Assembly (NCBI GenBank): GCA_965153355.1
Contig: OZ231126.1
Coordinates: 105,896,001-105,960,000, forward strand
DNA length: 64,000 bases
From: Flaccisagitta enflata
Lineage: Eukaryota; Chaetognatha; Sagittoidea; Aphragmophora
Direction of reading: 5' to 3'
Each line of letters starts with the position of its first letter. Position 1 is the first letter of the stretch. Of this stretch, positions 34,736-46,977 are shown piece by piece. Under the pieces are notes generated by a model. The model saw only the letters and a list, made by a program, of their open reading frames with translations. It was not told where the DNA came from and ran no database searches. Both the position numbers and the translations under genes were made by a program.

Positions 34736-36126
34736 GTGGATGGATCATGGGTCACAACTGACGAAATTTAAATGCGCAAACATACAAATGGTAAATCGAA
34801 TAAATGGTGAATTATGTGCAATATGTGTTTGCTGTTGACGATGTCAATTTGTTGTTGTATGTGTATCGTTAATTGTTTGACTTGTGTCTATCATAATGTG
34901 TGGCGTTGTTATTTTTTAACCGTTTTTATATTTACACATAATGTGATTAAATTCTTATATTTATTTAATCAATTTATATTGAACTAATTTTATTTATATT
35001 TTATTTCTTTTTTTCTTTTATTTTTCAAGTATTAATTTTATTTGGGTATTTATTTATCGATTTATAATTTGTTTTGTTTTGTTATATTTTGTTTTATTTG
35101 TTTTATTTTGTTTTAATTTGTTTTGTTTAGTTGTATGTTGTTTATTTGTTTTGTTTTTGTTGTATTTGTGTTTTGTATGAATGAATTCAATCGCAAGTAT
35201 GGATTTATACAAGTATCAAATATGCGTAAGTGCAAGAGTGGTTGATAATTGGGATTGATTGAAAATCAGGATGTCGCCTTTATGCCTTGATGGCATCGGC
35301 GCGGCGATTGAAAATTGGGAATATGGAGAAAAATGTCAACGTCGTCTCTTCGATCGATGGTTATGCGCGAATGCGGATTTTCTCTCTCGCTCAAGTAAGT
35401 GGATCTTGTTATGTTTCTGCGTTTCCTGACTGTGTTTTTGTTAGACCGGCTTCTTACTACTTTGTTTTCGATATTGTTTTTGTTAAGACTGGATGAAGTC
35501 GATGATTTTATTTTTCTTCAAAATTCTTGGCAATCAATTTCTAATTCTAAAACAATTTTTGTTCAAAATTTTTGTCTAACTTCCGTTTTTGTTGGAATAT
35601 TGAACTCAATTCAAAATTATTTTTGAAATTTATTGATCTTTATTTTCATGAATTGTTTCTTTAACACTTCATATTCTGCCAATTTCACGATTGTTTTGGT
35701 TTCAATATTTCTTTCAATATCGAGTTTTTCTTAAAATTTGAATAAAGAATTTTGTTTTGGAATTGATTTCCTTGAATTTGTTTTCAATTCAGAAGGAAAT
35801 TCGGATTGTTTAATTTTTATTGAATTTCGAGTCTTTGTTCTATGTTGTTAAGTCACATTGAGTGCAAGAATCATAGATGGAGGATGTTGATTCCAATGCT
35901 TAGTCTGTGGTTTATGAATGTGAGCGTGCTTTTGTCTAATAGTATGGACTACATTCGATGAAAATACTGTTAGTGCGAACGTGGCTTAGTTGGATATGAT
36001 TTTCAAGTGTTCAAGTGTGAACTATGGCCTTTATAATACTCAGTAATTTAGTGTGAACTATGCATGTTTTTACGCGTAATTATGAATGTGTCTTTCGCGC
36101 GTGTGTGTCAATCTGACACTATAGTA
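34736..36126. other. AT-rich, no gene seen
   Basis: Includes a GTTTT-rich stretch (35060-35170). A possible donor-like CTCAAGTAAGTGG lies at about 35390. No domain-bearing frame. Confidence 0.4.
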
Positions 36127-36495
36127 TTATTGCTGTGTGGAAAGTTTGCCGATGAGTGATTCTATGATCTTAGTGCCATGGCTTATCGCGTGCAGTTCTG
36201 ATTCAATTCCATTCGTCCATTTGCGGACTGTTCTTGTCCAATGTTGGACCGCGTTCAGGTCACCTGTTTTAATACATTTGTTCAATCTTTTTATCTCAGA
36301 TTTCCTGTCGGACCGGCTTTGACTTCCAACGGTCTGTCGGTCAGTCTGGTTGACATTCGTTCGCGTCGTGGATGCTGATACGCTCGTCTCAGTCTTGTTG
36401 GTTTCTATTGACGTGTGGACCGGAAATGCGAACGCGCTAATGGATGTGAAGGTATCTGGAACGCGGATGGTCGAATTGTAATGAGCGCTTTCCAT
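36127..36495 (-). CDS. Hypothetical Ser/Thr-rich protein fragment
   Basis: A 122-codon frame from ATG 36495. The first half is Ser/Thr-rich and disordered. The second half (DRKSEIKRLNKCIKTGDLNA, TVRKWTNGIESELHAISHGT) looks like a helical, possibly gag-like segment. It is on the same strand as the coiled-coil ORF 1.4 kb downstream and could be the upstream end of the same element. No family recognised. Confidence 0.25.
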   Translation of the reverse strand: MESAHYNSTIRVPDTFTSISAFAFPVHTSIETNKTETSVSASTTRTNVNQTDRQTVGSQSRSDRKSEIKRLNKCIKTGDLNAVQHWTRTVRKWTNGIESELHAISHGTKIIESLIGKLSTQQ

Positions 36496-37439
36496 GGAAC
36501 GAATGTCTTTTCGAATGTACGCGTATTTGAGTATGATTCTGGCACGTACATTCCTGTTGTGTGAACGCGATAAGCGCGTCCTGGTAATTTAGTGATCGGC
36601 TGTTTACTCTTAACTGCACGTGGACGGACAATTTGATGAGTTTTGTGCGGCTCTGATTGTATGCAATCTGTCTGTCCGGTCGCGTTTATCGATCTGAATT
36701 GATTTTTGGAAGATGGTCCGTTTGTCGGATCTGTTTTTGGTGGTTTGGTATGGATGCACGGATGTGGTCGCGTCCGCCCTTGACAACTGGAACCTGTTGG
36801 GAGGATTGCGAGCCCAATCCTGCTCTGAGTGTAAGTGATGGTGTTTCGCGGCATTTGTTTTATGATGATATACAGTACGTACTGTATGCGGCTGGTTAAT
36901 CCAAAATGTATTTGGCGGAAAATATGATGCTGGAAATTATGATTTTTTGATGTTCGAATGGGATTGATTGTATAAAACAAAGTATCAATTGTGGTAATCG
37001 AATCACTGCTGTTTTGTTTGTGTTTACAATTGGACTGTAATTGTTTCGTATTGATGAGAATGGACTGTTTGTGTTAGTCAACTACGATCGGACTATTTTG
37101 TATTATTAACGATCGGACTTCTTAGTCAATCGAACTGAATTTTTTTCTTCGCATGAATTTAGTGTGCGCAATGGAATATCAAATATGAATTTCTTTATGA
37201 TTTCGTCCTTGAATAATTTTTGCGGGAAAATAGCGTCACTCTCGTGGAAGGAGTCATCGGGTGGTGATCTTCTTCCTCTTTCTATTTCCATTGAAATTGC
37301 CTGAATTTGCTCTTCCCCCCTTCCACGAGCCTCCGAATATTCAGGGCTTTGACCTTTGTACTTTGGTTCAAACCATTTTCCCGATATTCACTCTTTTGTA
37401 TGGTTTGAGTGTCGGTCTGTACGTTGGTCCATTAACTCG
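36496..37439. other. No feature seen
   Basis: Open frames on both strands (for example minus 36405-36980) have no recognisable domain and unconvincing composition. Confidence 0.35.
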
Positions 37440-37814
37440 TTCTTCCTTGCTTACCTTGTAGGTTCTCGGTGTCTTACCGGGGTTGTTGGGAAATGGATCG
37501 ACGGACCGACCAATGCCGACCTATGGCCGTCGTCGGCGGATCGGTCGTCGGGTGTCTATACGCGTGCCGGTCGACGGACCAGCTATGATGCGTGGATAGA
37601 AGAACTCCTCAATACGGCCGCCGGTTCGCGACTCCCGCGGACGTACGCTCCGACTGACTATAAGCCAGGACGGACCGATAAGAAAGGACTCAATTCCATC
37701 TTCGTTCTCGATTTTCGGCGAGAGTTAAAAAGAAATGATGGATTGTTGATGAAAGAATCTGTTGGTTTTGGGTGTTTTATTGACCTTATTTGTTGTTGTT
37801 TTAAGGATTTTTGA
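37440..37814 (+). other. GC-richer island with an unassigned open frame
   Basis: Local GC rises sharply at 37480-37690. The plus frame includes SYDAWIEELLNTAAGSRLPR and TYAPTDYKPGRTDKKG, then falls into low-complexity residues. It could be an exon or transposon fragment. No motif is diagnostic. Confidence 0.2.
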
Positions 37815-39455
37815 ATGACGTTGAGTTATATGTTCTTTGATTTTTTTCGAGTAAACTTTCTTATTTAGAGGAGTTTTTCTTTCCCTTTCGTATCAACCCT
37901 TACTATCTAGGAAAAAAGTTTAGCAGCACTTTAGGTTGATGGTATGTTTCCCCCTTCATAGGCTCAAGACACATGTCCCTGATTGTTTTTGGTTATTTTT
38001 GTATTTATACTAACTAGAACAGGAGAGAAAAACAATCTTCAATCCTATTTTGGGACCGCGAGCTTAATTTGTTTATTGCAACTACAGGAGGTGGTTGTGG
38101 TAAAAGTAGTAGATTTTGATCATTTTCGCTGCAAAATTGAGCTACTTTTTTTTACAAATCTGACAAAAAATCCATGAGTTCATAAAACTAGAGCTCAAGA
38201 GCTAACCAGAGGTGCAATCTGCATGTTTCTATCATTTTTTGGTAAAATTAGAGAGTATTTCAAAGATATAAGGGTAAAAGAAAAAAAGAAATCGCCATTT
38301 TTGAAAGTCCATGATCAACTTCAAACTGATGCCATTTTTAAATGGTTTGAAGCACAGAGACGAGATTGCACTCAGATTCTAGATTTTTCGAAGAAGATTA
38401 AAATGCTCATAAATTTTGTCTATTTATCTTAATGAGAAGTTAAGATATATCTTTTTAAAGCTGCTGCTAAACTTATTTCCTAGATAGTATCATTAATCTT
38501 TGGTAGTGTTAGATCTTCGAGGGTGGTGTTCATGTAGACAGTTACTATCCCGCCTCGCCACCAGTTGAGAATTAGCTATCTCGACAAGCAACTGAAGGAC
38601 TATTGGACTGTTAGAGGAAATAATAAGAGGAATTTTTCCAATAGTAGAGGTCCTCCTCAAACCGAATCAAGCTTTTTATATTCCTTGATTCTTGGAATTT
38701 GATCCGATAATCATATGAAATGATTTCCGGAGTCTGGTATTTCTATTCTCTGGTCGAGCGGTACCCTTTATGACTCCCCTTGAGGTACCATCTGACGAAA
38801 ACGAGCACATTGGATCAAGAGATTGATACAATGTTTAAAAATCTCAACAACAACAACCAGATACAACGCCGAGCTGTGACTGCTGACTACGCAACACTGC
38901 TTACTGTGAATAGTGTTCATATTTTGACTGGATTTCTACCTATTTAGAAAATTATTGCGAACAATGATTTTGGGGCCAGTGTTAAGTTGCCTCAGTTGGG
39001 AATTTTCCATAGACTTGGTAACCCTTTGTTAAAGACGTGTTAGGCTATTATTGGTTCTATGATTTCTTAGTAGTCATGCATGATTGGCCAGAAAGCCGGG
39101 AGTCACGAGAATTTATAGATGTGTTATGAGATAAATCACTGCGCAGAGCGAGACTCTCTGCCTCTAGTTAGTTCACATTTAGTCTTCGTAGAAGAAAGAC
39201 GTACAAATAAGACGTTCTCTTTTTAAAGTAAAAGCAAGGACGTATAAGGCTCAAGAATTGGGCTATTTCCTTTGGATTAAACAATCAAACCTACTACTTT
39301 TGGAAAGAATCCGTTTTCTCATTGTAATCTCATTTTATTACAAATCCTTTTACAATTATGCGCCTTACAACCGCCTAATTAAGCGTTCACCTTCTAAGAG
39401 AAATAAGACAGACAGTGATAGTCACCAACAACAGATCCGAGAGTCGACCAGCTAA
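37815..39455. other. No gene seen
   Basis: AT-rich. One degenerate copy of the recurring motif (GCCATTTTTAAATGGTTTGA at about 38330). No domain. Confidence 0.4.
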
Positions 39456-41193
39456 TTACTCAACAAATCTAACTACAGTCCTTTGCTCATAAAGCTGACA
39501 ATCATTCACAATCCATCGTGGCACTTTGTGGTTGATGAGAGTTGGGATAGAGAGGAACCATTGGAGGAAAGGTTCCATTGCTTTTTCAGGGATCGGGTCA
39601 TCCCAACCAAGCTTCATCTGGCGGAATTTTTGCACTTCAATTTTGCCCAATAAAGTGAATTGGCCCTTGAGACCCAACGGGTCAAAAATGGCATGAATCA
39701 GCCCTAATACTTGACGGCAATTTGTGGGCGGATTTTTCAGGTATTTCTCGGCAACTTCAGTGACAAAAACATCTTCTTCTACGTTGTATTTCATGCCAAG
39801 AGTGTGCTCAATCAACATTGCTTGCTTGTCATCGGCTGTTTGAAAATTCTTGACTGGTTTTGCAAGCTATTCTTTGGGAATGACCTCCAAAACTTTCTTA
39901 CTATTTGAGACCCACTTAGTAAGATGGAATCCGCCGCGGCTGCAAATGTCAGTCAATTCATCAATCAGCCTTATGCAAGTCTTCTCAAGCTCCAAGCTTT
40001 TTTAGAAATCGTCGCAGTAGAAGTCGTTCAAGATTGCTGCAATTGCCTCAGGAGAGAAGTCGGCGGCATTGTCTCTTGCACACTGTTGCAATGCAAAAGT
40101 TGCGACGGATGAACTGGGTTTTGCGCCAAATAAATGGACCATCATCCGTAGGACATCAATTATCGACCCTGGGTCGTCCCTCCAAAACAAGAAACGGAAG
40201 GCATCACGATCTTTCTCAGGCAAGAGAACCCTCATGAAGAAATCACCTCATGTCACTCATGAGGGTGTAAGGATGTTGCCTAAAGCGCAATAACAAATGG
40301 AGCAAAGAAGCTCCTAAATCTGGGCCCTTGAGGAAAAAGTCATTAAGACATTTCTTGTGTGTCTTGGCTGCACAGTCATGTGTAATTCGGCGCTTTTCTG
40401 GCTTCCGTTTATCTTGGGTGGGATGCAGTGGAATGTAATATACAGGCCTGTCCTTAGGGGCATCTTGCAATGCCTCAGGGTACTTGCCAACCCTTTTGTC
40501 ATAGCCCTTTTCAACCAACAGGTTGACATGAGTCTTGACCATATTCCACTCATCTGGATTGTCAGCCAGTTTGTCACCCAGACGATGCAGGCGGCAAATT
40601 GCAGTGTTGGCGGAAGGGATCTTATTCATTTCCTCCACCACTTCCTCAACAGGCTTGTCAAAAATGGCTCCGACTTCATACTGACCATCCACGAGCCTGA
40701 CAGTATCCTGCATAATCTTAAGAGCCCGCATATCCTCAATTGAATGCTTGCTCGACTGTTGTTGTGAGGGCTGTTGTAGTTGCTGTTGTTGTAGTGGATT
40801 TCCATCTGAGGAGTGAACGCCCCCCAGATTTCTGTCACACTGATGTTGTCCATGGGCTTTATTCCCCGGGTAGTGAATGCCCCCAAAGGAAAGCCCCGTG
40901 TCAGTCAGTTTGTCCGATTCAAAGACATTGTCCATTTGTTCATTCAATCTGGCGTTGTCAAATGTAACAACAGCCGATGAAAACTTGTTAGCTCGGGCAT
41001 CATGACATGTGGGTCCAACAATGGACCATCCCCATTTACAAAGGAAACCGGACGGACTGTTGGCACAACTTCTTCTTACTGATCCATTCTCAGGCATCAT
41101 TGTAAAGGCCAAGTCAGACCCGACCAAAACTTCCACTTCCGGCGGCATTGGATCAAGTTCCAAAACTTGACATCTTTCAAATGAGGATAACAT
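39456..41193 (-). pseudogene. BEL/Pao reverse transcriptase, multiply broken
   Basis: 41193-40243 gives VEVLVGSDLAF, FLCKWGWSIVGPTCHD, the YEVGAIF and PSANTAICRLHRLGDKLADN blocks, VYYIPLHPTQDKR, KRRITHDCAAKTHKKCLNDF and LLLRFRQHPYTLMSDM. A one-base insertion near 40246 shifts the frame. 40235-40002 gives DAFRFLFWRDDP and FYCDDF (the YVDD box with Cys). A TAA immediately after the box and a TAG near 39875 interrupt the next segment (SRGGFHLTKWVSNSKKVL). 39818-39456 gives AIFDPLGLKGQFTLLGKI. At least one frameshift and two stops make this inactive. Confidence 0.85.
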
Positions 41194-41216
41194 TCAACAT
41201 CAGCTTGTTTGGTGAT

Positions 41217-41630
41217 TTAAGCAACATCCATGGGGATTTGTTGCAAAACAACAGCATTTGAAGTCATAGCATAATCAGAGTCCAGCGACTTGAGCTTCAA
41301 TGAACAAAATTCACTTCTAACTTTTTCATTCTGCTTCAAAATTGTGCTCATTTCAATGTCACATGGTTCACGTTCGAATCCCATCTCAACAGCAGTTTTA
41401 TGCAAAAGACATGTGCTGTCAGAGCCCTTGTCTAGCATTGCCATCACATCACGGGCTTCACCATTTTGAGGATTGATGATCTTGAGAGCCACAATTGGTC
41501 TGAAGACGGTTTTGGAGTTAATCTTGGCGGAGGCATTGAAAACTTGATTCTCATTGGATGCAACGGCGACTTCTTGCTGTGCAGCAACTTCAACATTTGT
41601 TGCAGCAACTGCCAACGTAGTTTCCTTACT
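41217..41630 (-). pseudogene. BEL/Pao aspartic protease
   Basis: Frame continuous with gag apart from the TAA. The block ARDVMAMLDKGSDSTCLLHK, TAVEMGFE corresponds to the BEL protease active site, usually (L/A)LLD(S/T)GS. Here the residue after the catalytic Asp is Lys, which should kill or badly impair it. The frame stops at 41217 (QIPMDVA), while sequence typical of the next block (CYPHLKDVKF) continues after the stop in the same frame before a frameshift near 41170. Confidence 0.75.
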
Positions 41631-42780
41631 TTAAGAAGAATCTTTTTCCTTTTCTTTTGCCTTCTCCTTTTCCCTTTCTTCTTTCCGTTGCTTGACAAAT
41701 TCACCAAATTCTTTGTTTCCTTCTTCATCCAAATGAATGAGGCCGTTATGACCTGTGCTGCCGCAACTGCAAGTTGACTTCATTGGACATCTATCAGAAC
41801 GATGAGTGCGCAAATTACAGCACCTGAAGCAGATTTTCTGGTCATAGCAGAATTTTATTCTTTCAACTGCATTCATCTTTTTAAATTCGAGGCAATCATA
41901 GAAATTGTGCATCTTCTCACACTTGGCACATGGTGCACGACCTTTGTGCTTTGCTGCATGCTCCGACGGGCCGTTGGAGGAAGATGAGGAAGAGGCAGCA
42001 GCTTCAGTTGACGCAATTGAGGCTTTTTCTGTTTTCACTTTGGCCTTTGTATCTGTTGGCTTTGAGGCAGTACTAGTATTTGTCCCACTTTTACTGCCTG
42101 ATTGAATTTTGTCAAATGCCATTCCACTGCATGGCATAGACAAGTCGGAAATTTGCTCACTGACAAAATCTTTGAGTGTCAGAAAAGTAATGATGCCGTT
42201 TGCCCGAAAAAACAATTTCGCGTATTTGGAGAACTCCTTTTGGGCTTTGGGCATCCTTGTCGCAACCAAACTCGTAATTTGATCAACGTCATTAAGAAGA
42301 TGGACATCATCATGGACGCGACTTTCATTTTCCGACTTTTCCAGGTCACAAAGAAACGTCTGGTAGCCTTCCTTATCGTTAAGAGAAATGGCCTTACCCT
42401 TTTTCAAAGGCTCAAAAATTTTGTTTGCGGTTCTTGGAATAGCGGCAAAAAAGGCCATTAATTTCTGTTTAGCCAACGCCAGAGCCTCAGCAGGGGGTCT
42501 GGCTTCATAAGAGGGGACATATTTCCTTGCTTTCCCTTTTGTCCAATGCGTCAATTCCTCATACTTTTGCCAATCAGAAACGCCGCTCATTCTCTCGATG
42601 GTTGATTCAAATTTCTGCAGAAATACCTTGACACTCGATTCTCCGTCCCACTTTTTATTTTCTTCCTTTGGTCGGCAGAGGCTTAATTGCTGCATGGCGA
42701 GTAAAGCTGTTCCAGTTTGATCAGGAGAAAGAACGTGATAGCCCGTTGTTGGTTGCTGATATGAAAGCCGGATAGGCTGC
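41631..42780 (-). pseudogene. BEL/Pao gag core and zinc knuckles
   Basis: Contains the Gag core (KKWDGESSVKVFLQKFESTI, WTKGKARKYVPSYEARPPAE) and a C-terminal Cys/His cluster CAKCEKMHNFYDCLEF, KICFRCCNLRTHRSDRCP, CSCGSTGHNGLIHLDEEG, the arrangement typical of BEL/Pao Gag nucleocapsids. It ends in a Lys/Glu tail and a TAA at 41631. The protease frame continues in phase directly after this stop. Confidence 0.8.
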
Positions 42781-44601
42781 AGACGGGAGATATTGAGCCA
42801 CAGATGGCGCGGGATGGGCTGCAGACGGGAGATATTTAGCCACAGATGGCGCGGGTTGGGCTGCAGATGGAAGATATTGAGCCACAGATGGGTCGGATTG
42901 AGCCGCAGATGGGAAAGAATAAGCCGCAGATGGGAGTGATTGAGCTCCAGATGAGACAGATTGAGCCGCAGGTGGGAGAGAATAAGCCACAGTTGGGACA
43001 ATATTAGCACCAGAAAAGACGACATTTGCTGCAGACGGGATGATGTTAGCAGCAGATGGGATGATATTTGCTACAGACGGGATGATATTAGCAGCAGATG
43101 GGACGACATCTGTTGCAGATAGGGCGAATTGAGTCTTTGTCGCTGAAGGATTTGCCGCCGATAGCAATGAATTTAATGGAGCAAATGCCGAAGGAAAGGT
43201 CACAGATTGATTCTTAATGATTGACGCATTTGTACTTGTAATTGGCGGAACAAAAGGCGCAGTTGTAAAGAAGGAAGGCGTAGTTTCTTTTACCCTTACC
43301 ACCAAGTTTGGATTAAGGACTGGCGGGTGGGGAGGAGGATGAGAGAGAGGGTGAGGAGTTATTTGTTGAATAGAAGCTGGATGAGGAGGAGGATGAGATG
43401 AAAGATGTTGAATAGAAGCAGGATGAACAGGGTGAGGAGGAAGTGTTACGTCAGATGCAGGCAGCAACGTGATGGAAGGAAGAGGTTGTTTGTTAATTGT
43501 TGAATCATAAGAAAGCGGAGCTGTATCTTTTGGAAAGAGAGAATTTGAGGGATCAAAAATGTCTTTCTTTTCCTCTCCTTGAACTTTTTCTTTCTTTCCC
43601 GACACCACTTTCATTCCTTTCCCACTTCTAGATTCAATGACGCTTCCCTCTTCTTCCACCGCCGCCCCCAATTCTTTTCTTCTTGCAAGACACTTTGACA
43701 TTTCCTCTTCGCGTCTTAATTCTTCCATCTTTCTTTGCAACTCTTTTTCTTCCATTTCTTTCTCCAACTCTGCCTTCTTCCGTTCAAGTCTATGCTTTTC
43801 TTCCAACTCCTCCATTCTCCTCTCTTCAGCTTGTAATTCCATCTGTCTCCTATTCCGCGCTGATGACGTTGTTGAGGTGTTTGAAATGGAATCACTGGGC
43901 AGTATATCGTCTTGGTTGACTTTGGATAAAGCATCCCCCTGGTGATTGCCTTGGGGATGTAAGTCCGGAGGATGAGGAGGAGGAGGCGGCTCCTTAGTCA
44001 ATGCCTCGTGCGCGGCTCGGTCATCGACACCACCTCTACCACCACCGCCACCACCGCCATCAAGAGCGCCGGCACCACCGCCTTCGAGAGCACCGCCACC
44101 ACCGATGTTATCACCACCATCCACATTAACACCCTTACCTTCTCCACTTTCACTGACACCCGAGGAATCCCCTTTGTGTAGGTTGTCATCTTGGCTTTTG
44201 ACAGGATGGTTGGCAACCGTAAATGATGGCCTTTGTGAGCGTGTTGTTGGAGTTGGGGTTAAAGCACGTGGTGGCTGAACTGCGGTATAGAAGTCTTTGT
44301 TACCAAATTCACGGTAGAACTTTTTGCAGTCATCCAAAAGTTGCCACATTGGACGAATGACTTCGTTGAAATAAGCGCGAGTTATATGGTCCCATTTTGC
44401 TTCTTCTTTTGCGGCGTTAGCCCTATGGCAGGCTTCATTGGGTTGTTGCTGTAGTGAATTGAGGGGTCGGAGATTGTCCGCCAAAGATCTTTTGCTGGCA
44501 AATGAGAGAGCTGTCTCTAGTTGCTGATGAAGATTGACGAGGTTGAGATTGTCAACGATCCATTTAACATCGTCTTTCTTCGGTTCCATATTCATTGACA
44601 T
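42721..44601 (-). pseudogene. BEL/Pao gag, N-terminal part
   Basis: From ATG 44601 (MSMNMEPKKDDVKWIVDNLN). Helical N-terminus, then a Gly/Asp-rich stretch, a charged coiled coil (EERRMEELEEKHRLERKKAE), a Pro/His-rich region, and about fifteen ~10-residue repeats of PSAAQYLPSVA type (about 42760-43130). The frame ends at 42721, but the frame in +1 continues the Gag from about 42780, so a frameshift lies in 42720-42780. It could be a programmed shift, but other breaks in this copy argue for decay. Confidence 0.6.
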
Positions 44602-45190
44602 GCATCACCATCAGCGCCGGCGTTGATCGGCAGCCTTGTCCGGCGAAGCAGGTTACGTTGAAGCTTGTGGCTGACTACCTCGTGTTACCGGATGTTAGAG
44701 TGACGAGACGCAAATTCGGTCTGCAAAATTTTATTTATAAGAATCATTATTTTGTAAACAAACAAACGTTAGAAAACTTTGATCTATATTAATCTTTATC
44801 AATCTATATTTGTCTATATTAACCAATATCAACTCTTATCAATCTAGTACCTGCGAAACTTCAACGTAATTCCAGCATAAACGGGTAACCAGGCATTAAT
44901 TGATATTACGCATATTCAATCTGAAAAGGATGAGTGAACCATTATTATCAGTTTGTCTTCCTTTCTTATAAACCCAAAAATAAGGAAAAAAGGAAAAAAT
45001 TAAGAACAAACGATTTCTTAACCAATTTATATACGTTCTAAAGAAGAGGAAATACTTAGCGCGAGCCTTTGGCAAATTTGGGCAAATTTGAAAACTTTAG
45101 AATTGAGAGAGCGACGGAGGAGGAAAGTTAAAACTAACTCGAGTAAGTTAAGACTCAAAAAACAAATGATCAACCGCAGAGACCGCCACG
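44602..45190. other. Upstream flank of the BEL element
   Basis: AT-rich, with repeated TATCAATCTATATT words (44780-44850). No LTR could be assigned. Confidence 0.35.

Positions 45191-45251
<61 letters not shown>
45191..45251. repeat. (GTT)n microsatellite
   Basis: Twenty uninterrupted GTT units. Confidence 0.95.
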
Positions 45252-45807
45252 ATTGTTTATTTTTAACATTTGGTATGTTACTACTTGACTCAATCCCAAG
45301 TCTGTATTTCAAACAGTTTAGGAGCTAGTATAGAGCTTATCAAGGTATCATCTGATTTGTAAAAAATGCTCATTTTCTAATGGGATTGCAAACTGATAAT
45401 GACAATGTTTTTACTCATTCTTACGCCATTTCTAAACGAATAAAGCTAGAATTGCCAGATTGGAGCCAAATGAGAGATCTTTTCAAGAGCTTTTTAATGG
45501 TCAAAGATTTTAATTAATTATTTTGAAATTCAATATGAAAATTTGCCTTACAAAAGTGTGGCTTTTTTATTGAGTTGAGTAGGCATCTGAGAAATGGAAC
45601 CTCACCCTTGAAAGGCGGCTTAAAGGAACAAGTTATCATCTACATTCTTCTACGCATTTCACTTTCAGTGAAAGAATTTTTCTTTTTTTTCTAATGTCAA
45701 AACTATGGGGAATATTAGATGGACCGGCTGGCTAGTGATAGACGATGATATCAGCAGTCGGTGATATTTTGTTCGGTATGGAATGGTCCGCTTGGACCAA
45801 TCAATAC

Positions 45808-45988
45808 TGAAATAAAAAGATCAATTCTTCAGATTCTTTGACTTTATTCTCAGATCTCTATGATAAAGGCTACAGAAAAAATGGGCAAAAATACGATAGG
45901 ATGAGGTCTCACTGTACTGTCGCTTACCTGAAATAAAAAGATCAATTCTTCAGATTCTTTGACTTTATTCTCAGATCTGAAGAATTGG
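45808..45988. repeat. Direct repeat of ~50 bp with a hairpin at the second copy
   Basis: GAAATAAAAAGATCAATTCT then TCAGATTCTTTGACTTTATT, CTCAGATC, occurs at 45809 and again at 45930. The second copy continues into TCTGAAGAATTG, pairing with CAATTCTTCAGA inside the repeat to make a roughly 13-bp stem. Confidence 0.75.
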
Positions 45989-46140
45989 GCTGGGCTTGGT
46001 ATTTATAATGCCAGCAGATCTTGATTGTGGTTGCATAGAATGATTGTGGGTAAGAAACTAAAATAGCGGACCCGTAGAGAAATGATAAATGATTACGTAT
46101 AAGAGAGGAAATATCTGAGGTTAGAGGGGTGGATAGGGGC

Positions 46141-46233
46141 AGAATAAGGCGGGTGCCTAACCTCCCCCCCTTTTGCTAGGATCCTCCTACGGTACTGTAG
46201 GAGGATTCTAAAAACAGCGAGCCGCCTTATTCT
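46141..46233. repeat. Nested inverted repeat, 93 bp
   Basis: Outer arms AGAATAAGGCGG (46141-46152) and CCGCCTTATTCT (46222-46233) are perfect 12-mers. Inner arms ATCCTCCTAC (46181-46190) and GTAGGAGGAT (46197-46206) are perfect 10-mers around a 6-nt loop. It could be a small transposon end, an RNA hairpin or a cruciform site. No coding sequence. Confidence 0.7.
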
Positions 46234-46513
46234 CGGTCGCGTTTTCATTCAGTGTAACCACAAACAGGATTTTTGAAATACTTTCATGGCAACCGATACA
46301 ATCAACTACGCAAATATGCAAAAGCATGGAATGTAAAGGAGAGTAATAGTGAAAGAATACAGCGCTGTTTCACACGTTTTCCCGTTGAGAAATCAAATTC
46401 ATTTTCTACCACGTAGCAACTGTGCCCCAACGCAATGCTTCTGCCGTATGCTACTTATCCCCACATATCAAGAGATAGGACCGTCACACAAACGCCCGTG
46501 GACAACAAATAAT

Positions 46514-46956
46514 ATGAGGCTCAGGATCGGTTTCGTTATCGCGCTCATCGCCACCTGTATTGCTGCGAAAGATAAGGAGGAGGGGGATTTTGGTTTGGAG
46601 GAGTGGGTTAAGAAGTTGGGGGCAAATACGCTCGGCTCTTGCCGTCAAAAGTTCACCGAACTCGTCAAGAAGCACGGCTATAAGTATGTCCACGGCAGTT
46701 GCTACATTAGGACATTGCTTCTATTCATACGCTTCAAAAGCGTCCACTCTCCCTGAAAAATGACTAGAAATAACCCCAGACGATCCAACAAGACGCAAAA
46801 AGTGTAACTGACGGACGGACCAACCGACCTACTGACTCGAACTTTCATCAAAAATCTTCAATATTTACCCTTTTTTTTTTTTTATTACATTTTCTCTCAT
46901 CATATAGAAAGGGTGACGCGCCTTGCATCATCGTTTTATACACTACCCCTACTTGA
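46514..46956 (+). CDS. Small secreted protein, probably two exons
   Basis: ATG 46514 starts a clear signal peptide (MRLRIGFVIALIATCIAA), then an acidic/basic helical stretch (EEWVKKLGANTLGSCRQKFT). A consensus donor GTATGT at 46684 and a polypyrimidine acceptor (TTTTCTCTCATCATATAG) at 46907 would splice in phase to 15 more codons ending PCIIVLYTTPT and TGA 46954. This gives about 72 residues with two Cys. Unspliced, the frame runs to 46756. No family recognised. It could be a secreted effector or peptide, or a fragment of a larger gene. Confidence 0.4.
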
Positions 46957-46977
46957 AAAATCACCGCGACCTCTTGT

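Larger units (their letters stand above)
39456..44601 (-). mobile_element. BEL/Pao LTR retrotransposon, 3'-truncated and broken
   Basis: Minus-strand order: gag N-terminal region, gag with zinc knuckles, protease, reverse transcriptase. RNase H, integrase and the downstream LTR are absent. Similarity stops just after the RT (KVPRWIVND, about 39500). No LTR or primer-binding site could be identified upstream of 44601. The domain blocks match the BEL/Pao family (see the parts). Confidence 0.85.

Noticed and set aside
36405-36980. 191-codon minus-strand frame
   Set aside because: No motif. Overlaps equally long frames and has unconvincing composition.
39456-44601. LTRs and tRNA primer-binding site of the BEL element
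   Set aside because: I looked upstream of 44601 and downstream of 39456 but found no convincing direct repeat or TGG-type primer site.
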